Assembly: GCA_016926925.1 (NCBI GenBank)
Contig: JAFGNQ010000479.1
Location: forward strand, 1 to 10,174
DNA length: 10,174 nucleotides
Source of the DNA: Candidatus Aminicenantota bacterium
GTDB taxonomy: Bacteria; Acidobacteriota; Aminicenantia; Aminicenantales; Aminicenantaceae
Direction: 5' to 3'
The translations under genes and the position numbers were made by a program. Below the pieces are notes generated by a model. It had not been told where the DNA came from and did not search any database. It worked only from the letters and a program-made list of their open reading frames with translations. This document shows positions 1 to 5,064 of this stretch, one piece after another (the first letter of the stretch is position 1; every line of letters begins with the position of its first letter).

Positions 1-116
1 ACCTGGAATCGTTGATGGAACGGATCCTTGAATTCCGCGAAAAACGCGACTGGGCGCAGTTTCATGATCCCAAGAACCTGTCACTTCCAGATTTTTATTT
101 GATTTTACAGTTTTGA
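1..116 (+). pseudogene. MazG-like nucleotide pyrophosphohydrolase, N-terminal fragment truncated at the island boundary
   Basis: The frame starting at base 3 reads an amphipathic helix with Arg-Asp-Trp-Ala-Gln-Phe-His-Asp-Pro-Lys-Asn-Leu-Ser (bases 48-83). This is the well-known opening of small MazG-like (dCTPase/RS21-C6 type) nucleotide pyrophosphohydrolases, which hydrolyse non-canonical or excess dNTPs to dNMP and PPi. In that family the next residues should be the helix carrying the first metal-binding glutamates (Glu-Ala-Gly-Glu-Leu). Instead the frame runs about ten unrelated residues to a TGA at 114-116, so the metal-binding core is missing. The true start may lie upstream of the window; Met at base 15 is possible. 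The homology ends near base 83, and the minus-strand glycosylase-like gene ends at 95, so the break appears to be the left junction of the defence island. No matching C-terminal part is visible elsewhere in the window. Family assignment is from a short stretch, but the motif is distinctive. Confidence 0.72.
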
Positions 117-919
117 ATTACATTCTTTATTCTTTGATAAAATTCATCGATCAAATTCTGCGCTTCATCTATTTTTCTTAGTGTTTTATTCAACCGGTAT
201 TCACTATTTGCGATATATGCGCCATAAAACCAGATGCCCATATTGATATGTTCTGGATTTAAATCATCTTGAATTGCATTTTGAATAATCCATTCCGCAA
301 CTTGCCCTTTGTCCAGGTCTTTTTTCCCAGATAAAAACTCTACTGTCCTTTTTACCCAAATATCGATTGGCTGGAGAAGATGTCTATTCGAATTATTGGT
401 AAGATTTAGTTTTAGCATAACAGCCAGATCTCGCAAATAAAATGAAGCGATCTTTTCTTTTATACCCCGTATTGAAATTAATTTCGAAAAACATTCATTC
501 AGATTGCTATTATTACCTATTTCAGTGCGAATGGAATAAGCAAAATCGGGTATCGCTTCGATTACTGATAATACACGCCCGAAGTTCTGTAAGTTGTCAG
601 GGTTGCTCGAAGGATATAGAGGGTTATTTTTAATGTTAAGACCTTTTCTTTTCAACAATTGGCTGAAATAAAACCATATCTCATCCGCTTTCAACTCGTT
701 GTTTTCAGCGCATTTAAAAAGAGTATCTACGGCAGCATGGAAGTAGTCCGGACGCCGCCCCTGGCGTTCGAATGCATATCCTTCCAGGAATATCGCCAAC
801 GCATGGATATTGTTGCTTTGATAGTCAGGATACTTATTCCATAGTGGAAGCATCACCATATGACGATAAAAGCAGCTCACGTTTTCAAATATTTTCAGCC
901 ACTGCACAACCCCAGCCAT
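95..919 (-). CDS. Helix-hairpin-helix (HhH-GPD-like) DNA glycosylase-related protein, last gene of the restriction operon
   Basis: A 274-residue protein with no signal peptide or membrane segment. Residues 146-164 (Lys-Leu-Ile-Ser-Ile-Arg-Gly-Ile-Lys-Glu-Lys-Ile-Ala-Ser-Phe) fit the helix-hairpin-helix of base-excision glycosylases, with Lys156 where bifunctional glycosylase/lyases such as Nth and Ogg keep their Schiff-base lysine. Gln-Pro-Ile-Asp-Ile-Trp-Val (183-189) fits the segment with the catalytic aspartate (Asp186). The Lys-Asp spacing of 30 is longer than Nth's 18 and closer, from memory, to the archaeal 8-oxoguanine glycosylase AGOG. Such enzymes flip out and excise damaged or altered bases; the substrate here is unknown. 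The start has a strong Shine-Dalgarno (GGGGGGTGA, four bases upstream). It follows hsdM after 87 bp on the same strand; a TATTAT in that gap could be a weak -10 without a good -35. The gene is AT-rich compared with hsdM. The superfamily call is moderately firm; activity and defence role are inference. Confidence 0.68.
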   Translation of the reverse strand: MAGVVQWLKIFENVSCFYRHMVMLPLWNKYPDYQSNNIHALAIFLEGYAFERQGRRPDYFHAAVDTLFKCAENNELKADEIWFYFSQLLKRKGLNIKNNPLYPSSNPDNLQNFGRVLSVIEAIPDFAYSIRTEIGNNSNLNECFSKLISIRGIKEKIASFYLRDLAVMLKLNLTNNSNRHLLQPIDIWVKRTVEFLSGKKDLDKGQVAEWIIQNAIQDDLNPEHINMGIWFYGAYIANSEYRLNKTLRKIDEAQNLIDEFYQRIKNVIQNCKIK

Positions 920-1006
920 GACTCACCCCCCTTTCAATCATACTTCCGTCAGTAATAATATGCGGCATTCCTACTATTTGGTGTTGATCTGAGTTCTTCC
1001 TACGAG

Positions 1007-2635
1007 CTATTCCTTTTGCTCGGTCTGATCAGGCAAAAGTGGCAGGCCGAGTTCTTTTAGGAATTCGTTGTGCTTTTTTGTATTTTCCTTGATTTTTTCT
1101 TCCAATGCCACAAGCTCCTGATTCACCCCAAGAAGATCGATCTCTTCCTCCGGCATAGCTGTGCTGACATATCGAGAAATATTCAGGTTGAAGTCATTGG
1201 CTTCGATCTCCTCCATCGAAACCCGCAGGGAATATCGTTCTTCTTCCTTTCTGAATTGATAGGTCGAGACGATCTTGTCGATGTGTTCCGGCAGGAGCCG
1301 ATTCTGGCGCTTACCCTTCTCGAAGTGTTCGCTGGCATTGATGAAGAGGACATCATCCGGCTTTTTGCATCGTTTCAGTACGAGAATACAGACCGGGATG
1401 CCGGTGGAAAAGAAGAGATTCGCCGGCAGACCGATGACGGTGTCAATTTGGTTGTCCTTGAGAAGTTTGGTACGGATGCGTTCCTCCACACCACCGCGGA
1501 ACAATACGCCGTGGGGAAGGATGATGCCCATCACGCCTTCCTTTGCAAGGAAGTGGAAACCGTGCAGCAGAAAAGCAAAGTCAGCGGCAGACTTGGGCGC
1601 CAAGCCATAATCCTTGAATCTAAAATCCTGAGCCAACTCCTCGCCGGGTTCCCAGCGTAAGCTGAAGGGCGGATTGGCAACCACGGCGTCGAACTCCAGT
1701 TTTCTGGCTGGATTGGCCTCTTTCAGAATGTCCCATTCATTTTTCAGTGAATCGCCGTGGAAGATCTCGAATTCCGAATCCTTCACCCCGTGCAGCAGCA
1801 TATTCATGCGCGCCAGGTTATAGGTGGTGATGTTATTTTCCTGGCCGTAGATTTTGCCGATGCCATCCGGTCCGATCTGCTTGCGCACATTGAGGAGCAA
1901 AGAGCCGGAACCGCAGGCGAAATCCATCACCTTGTTCAACTTCCTCTTTTTGCCAAGGCTCGGATCCTGGCTGTCCAGGGTGACGATCTCGGAAAGGATG
2001 GTGGAGATCTGCTGCGGCGTATAGAACTCCCCGGCCTTTTTCCCCGATCCGGCCGCGAACTGGCCGATCAGGTATTCGTAAGCATCGCCAAGGATATCGG
2101 TGCTGGTCGAGAATTTGGCGATGCCTTCGGCGATCTTGCTGATGATCGTATACAACTTTTTGTTACGGTCCTCATAATTCCTTCCAAGCTTATCCGAATC
2201 CAGGTTGATTTCCGAAAACAGGCCCTTAAAAGTGCTTTCGAAGGATTCATTTTCAATGTAATTAAAGCCATCTTGAATCGTTTTCAGCAATTTTTCGTGG
2301 TGAGTTCGCGCCATTTCCGCGATGCTGCTCCAGAGGTAATCCGGCTTGATTACGTAATGAACCTTACGGCGCATCTGTTGCTCGAAATCCTTTATATCCC
2401 CCTGGTTCGCGTCATACCACAGGCGCAAGGGAGGCGTATTGGGGTAGCGCGTATTATCGGGGTAATCATTCCCCAGTTCCTTTTTGGCCGCAGCCTCGTA
2501 GTTGTCTGACAGATAGCGCAGGAACAGGAAAGAGAGCATGTAGTCGCGAAAATCGTCCGCGTTCATGGCGCCGCGTAATTGGTCGGCGATTGACCAGAGG
2601 AGGTTGCCCAGTTCTTTTTGGTTTTGTTCGGTCAT
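1007..2635 (-). CDS. hsdM: Type I restriction-modification DNA methyltransferase subunit HsdM
   Basis: The 542-residue N6-adenine methyltransferase subunit transfers a methyl group from S-adenosylmethionine to adenine in the bipartite site chosen by HsdS. M2S is the methylase, and adding HsdR gives the nuclease. The N-terminal HsdM helical domain (about 1-165, opening Leu-Trp-Ser-Ile-Ala-Asp-Gln-Leu-Arg-Gly) is followed by Gly-Glu-Phe-Tyr-Thr-Pro (202-207). Then come SAM-binding motif I, Asp-Phe-Ala-Cys-Gly-Ser-Gly-Ser (238-245), and catalytic motif IV, Asn-Pro-Pro-Phe (321-324). This order and the motifs are normal for gamma-type adenine methylases of Type I systems, and the length is usual (about 500-540). 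All key residues look intact. The start is preceded by AAGGGA about ten bases upstream and lies only 2 bp after the stop of the PrrC-like gene, so translation is probably coupled. It is separated from hsdS by that gene, an unusual order. The C-terminal coiled, Lys/Glu-rich tail (about 505-528) fits contact with HsdS. Confidence 0.97.
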   Translation of the reverse strand: MTEQNQKELGNLLWSIADQLRGAMNADDFRDYMLSFLFLRYLSDNYEAAAKKELGNDYPDNTRYPNTPPLRLWYDANQGDIKDFEQQMRRKVHYVIKPDYLWSSIAEMARTHHEKLLKTIQDGFNYIENESFESTFKGLFSEINLDSDKLGRNYEDRNKKLYTIISKIAEGIAKFSTSTDILGDAYEYLIGQFAAGSGKKAGEFYTPQQISTILSEIVTLDSQDPSLGKKRKLNKVMDFACGSGSLLLNVRKQIGPDGIGKIYGQENNITTYNLARMNMLLHGVKDSEFEIFHGDSLKNEWDILKEANPARKLEFDAVVANPPFSLRWEPGEELAQDFRFKDYGLAPKSAADFAFLLHGFHFLAKEGVMGIILPHGVLFRGGVEERIRTKLLKDNQIDTVIGLPANLFFSTGIPVCILVLKRCKKPDDVLFINASEHFEKGKRQNRLLPEHIDKIVSTYQFRKEEERYSLRVSMEEIEANDFNLNISRYVSTAMPEEEIDLLGVNQELVALEEKIKENTKKHNEFLKELGLPLLPDQTEQKE

Positions 2636-2637
2636 GG

Positions 2638-3756
2638 TTATTTCGTCCCTTTTGTTTTACTGGCAATCAGTTCCGGCAGTTTAAACTTGTACCGGTTAAA
2701 AAAAGCATTCAAAATTTTATTAAAAAGGTCCTTTGTATCTTCCACCATTTCCCGCGGCTCAAAAACAGAATACTTTCCATGGCTTAACAAGTTCAAGGCA
2801 CGGGCAAAAAGCACATCATCTTCTATACCGTGAATACAGTCGGAAAAATCATTATAGCCAAAAAAAGTTGCCGTTTTTTCCATAATGCTGCGCAGCATAT
2901 TGAAATGGTGCGTATAAAGTTTTCCTGATTCTGCTGCCTGCTGCAGTTCGCTCAGCATAGCTACATGGTGAAAAAAGGGGGTGTCATCTGTGGCACGCAA
3001 TGTATAGCTGTCAGACATATTCGATCGATACAGGAAATACCTTTTATGTTTTGACTTATAAACCCGCTTGATTTCGTTGCACATGACATTGAAAAACAAA
3101 CCATGGTGTGATGAAATGACGGTTTTCAGTTTCCCTTTTCCTTCTTCCAGTAAATGTGCCAAATCGCTTGCTATCGCAATAGCATTGTTATCATCGAGAG
3201 AAGAAATCGGATCGTCGATATAGAGATTCTTAACCCAGGAATACGCTCCTGCTCCCTCTATTGCCAATTCACAGAGAGCCAGATAGATGCACCAAATGAA
3301 GATGTTTTCCTCACCGCGTGAGACTTTTATATTTGAAGCCTCACCCTTTGAAAAAGTTATCGTCCAGTTTTCGTAGTCGATTTTGAAATCGAAGTCTGCA
3401 TAACGTTCCAGATAGCGAAATATCTTCTCTTCCAATGCCAACTCTTTAAAACCTGAAAAGAATTTCGAATCAGAATTGATCTTTAACACCCGCTCCGTAT
3501 CTTCTTCAAGGTCGTTGTCCCAATGGAACAGGTCTTCAGTATAGGCATTAAAATATAGTGTATCTGCATTACCAGCCACAGTTGGGCGGGTCGTTTTCTT
3601 TTTACCGGCATCCTTGAATGCCATCGAAAGGCGGGTTTTGCCTGTGCAATTGTAGGCGAAGAGCAGAACAAAATCATGGTCTTTTAAATCAGAACGCAAC
3701 CTATCGACCAAAGTCTTTAATGTTTTATAGGTGTATACTTTCAGTTTATCGCTCAT
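2638..3756 (-). CDS. prrC: PrrC/RloC-like anticodon nuclease (ABC-type ATPase plus C-terminal RNase domain)
   Basis: A 372-residue protein between hsdS and hsdM. The N-terminal ABC-type ATPase has Walker A Ala-Tyr-Asn-Cys-Thr-Gly-Lys-Thr (34-41, Ala in place of the usual first Gly). It also has the signature-like Ser-Arg-Gly-Glu-Glu (146-150), Walker B plus D-loop Tyr-Ile-Asp-Asp-Pro-Ile-Ser-Ser-Leu-Asp-Asp (179-189) and a switch His in Ser-Ser-His-His (215-218). The Asp-Asp-Pro-Ile-Ser-Ser form is typical of PrrC and RloC. The C-terminal part has Arg289-x3-Glu293 and His326 (Leu-Ser-His-Gly). This matches, in spacing, the Arg320-Glu324-His356 triad I recall for E. coli PrrC, which nicks tRNA-Lys in the anticodon loop. 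In E. coli the nuclease is silenced by the EcoprrI Type IC complex and released by the phage T4 Stp peptide plus nucleotides. The start overlaps the hsdS stop by 4 nt (ATGA), with GAGGTGA just upstream. The family call is firm; the tRNA target and trigger are unknown. Confidence 0.88.
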   Translation of the reverse strand: MSDKLKVYTYKTLKTLVDRLRSDLKDHDFVLLFAYNCTGKTRLSMAFKDAGKKKTTRPTVAGNADTLYFNAYTEDLFHWDNDLEEDTERVLKINSDSKFFSGFKELALEEKIFRYLERYADFDFKIDYENWTITFSKGEASNIKVSRGEENIFIWCIYLALCELAIEGAGAYSWVKNLYIDDPISSLDDNNAIAIASDLAHLLEEGKGKLKTVISSHHGLFFNVMCNEIKRVYKSKHKRYFLYRSNMSDSYTLRATDDTPFFHHVAMLSELQQAAESGKLYTHHFNMLRSIMEKTATFFGYNDFSDCIHGIEDDVLFARALNLLSHGKYSVFEPREMVEDTKDLFNKILNAFFNRYKFKLPELIASKTKGTK

Positions 3757-3777
3757 CCGTTCACCTCATACGCAGAC

Positions 3778-3800
3778 GGAAAAAGCTGCTGCATGAGACC
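3778..3800. repeat. hsdS direct repeat B, distal copy (with 4441-4463)
   Basis: It encodes the Lys-Gly-Leu-Met-Gln-Gln-Leu-Phe-Pro end of the C-terminal conserved helix. It matches 4441-4463 at 20 of 23 positions, in the same orientation. Confidence 0.8.
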
Positions 3801-4073
3801 TTTTTTTTGCAACTTGAGAGTGTCGATTTTTTGAGATTGGGCGGTAATGAGGGCGTCTAGGAAAGAGAGGCAGTCGAAGATTTTTTGTTGTTCGACTTTA
3901 TTCGGAGGAAAACATATTTCAATATCAGACAATCTTCCCGTTGAAATGCTTAATACTTTTATCCCCTGAGCTTCTTTTTGAATCTGAGTACGTACTTTAT
4001 TACACTTAAAAAGATAACCTGCGAAGCCAATTTGAATTTCTGAACCAATTTGACGTGCCAAAATAGTATGTAA

Positions 4074-4076
4074 TCA
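4074..4076 (-). other. Premature in-frame TGA codon in hsdS
   Basis: On the minus strand the codons run Ile-Phe-Ser-TGA-Leu-His-Thr-Ile-Leu-Ala-Arg-Gln-Ile-Gly, with no change of frame on either side. Conserved HsdS sequence continues unbroken after the stop, so this is a point nonsense change rather than an indel. GGA (Gly) is the simplest ancestral codon. Confidence 0.93.
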
Positions 4077-4393
4077 TGAAAATATTTTTTCATTGTTTAA
4101 TTTTATAAGTTCAATGCTTTTCCCGACATCTTTCAAATCCTCTGAAGCATCTGCGAAAACAACATCTCCTTCAATACAAAAACTACTTGCCTTTACATTT
4201 GTTAAATCAATATCTGAATTAATATAGGGTACTTTTTCCTTCGTTATATCAAACAGAGTTGCAAACTTTATGTGAATATCCCCATAGTGGATGTTTTTTA
4301 CAAGTCCTAATTCGTAATTTAAATTTTCTCTTGAGAACGTATTGGAACTTATAAATGTATAAATCTTCCCCATTACTTGAATTTTCCAAGGCT

Positions 4394-4421
4394 CCCGAAA
4401 CTCCGGAAAACGCAACTTGGG
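4394..4421. repeat. hsdS direct repeat A, copy 2 (with 5021-5048)
   Basis: It encodes the second Val-Pro-Lys-Leu-Arg-Phe-Pro-Glu-Phe boundary. It matches 5021-5048 at 25 of 28 positions, including a 16-base identical run, and lies 627 bp from its partner. Repeats flanking target-recognition domains allow domain exchange or loss by recombination. Confidence 0.85.
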
Positions 4422-4440
4422 CACGTTTTCACCCTCCGCC

Positions 4441-4463
4441 GGGAAAAGCTTCTGCATCAGACC
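4441..4463. repeat. hsdS direct repeat B, central copy (with 3778-3800)
   Basis: It encodes the Lys-Gly-Leu-Met-Gln-Lys-Leu-Phe-Pro end of the central conserved helix. Together with repeat A it brackets the second target-recognition domain. Confidence 0.8.
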
Positions 4464-5020
4464 TTTTTTATACGCCTTGAGTGCGTCAAGTTTTTGGATT
4501 TGCTCGGTAATGAGATCGTCTATGGAAGTGAGGCAATCAGCAATTTTTTGTTGTTCTTTTTTATCTGATGGGATAGGCGACGGCAAAAGCTCAATTATGT
4601 CTGCATTGAGGTTTTTAACACCACCGCCTGCTGCATGATTAAAAAAATACACTTGACTTGTAGGAGATAAAATTAAGTAATACAGATAATCCGTGTTGAC
4701 CGATTTTTTAATTTCCGTTACTGCTATCCAACCATCATGTATACAGGATTGAATTTTTAAAATATATGGACGTCCGAAACTCATTGAGTTTGAAAGTATC
4801 AAATCACCTGGATTAACCACACGAGTTTTACTCAAAGCTTCAACTCGGACTCTTTCTTGCGTGTGTATAATATACTTTGAGTCTTTGTCAATATCGCCGA
4901 TTTTTAACCAGTTTAAACCATTAATATCAAGGGTGATAAAATCATCAATAGGTCTCGGTGAACCGCCCCTTAAAATTTTCGATAGACTACCAAGCTTTTT
5001 CTCTTCCCACTCCTCCGATC

Positions 5021-5048
5021 CCCGAAACTCCGGAAACCGTAGCTTGGG
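5021..5048. repeat. hsdS direct repeat A, copy 1 (with 4394-4421)
   Basis: It encodes the N-terminal Val-Pro-Lys-Leu-Arg-Phe-Pro-Glu-Phe boundary just before target-recognition domain 1, in the same orientation as the other copy. Confidence 0.85.
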
Positions 5049-5064
5049 GACAGTTCTATTCATA

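Noticed and set aside
1757..2509. Long open frames antisense to hsdM and hsdR (for example 1757-2509 and 6076-7023 on the plus strand)
   Set aside because: They lie opposite well-conserved coding sequence, have no domain-like content and are explained by codon bias of the real genes.
4059..4076. TGA recoded as glycine (an alternative genetic code) or as selenocysteine
   Set aside because: Recoding would also read through the true hsdS stop (TGA in the ATGA overlap) and extend it into unrelated sequence. Glycine is written with GG codons throughout, the other genes behave normally, and the residue at this place is Gly in the family, not Cys or Sec. A point nonsense change is simpler.
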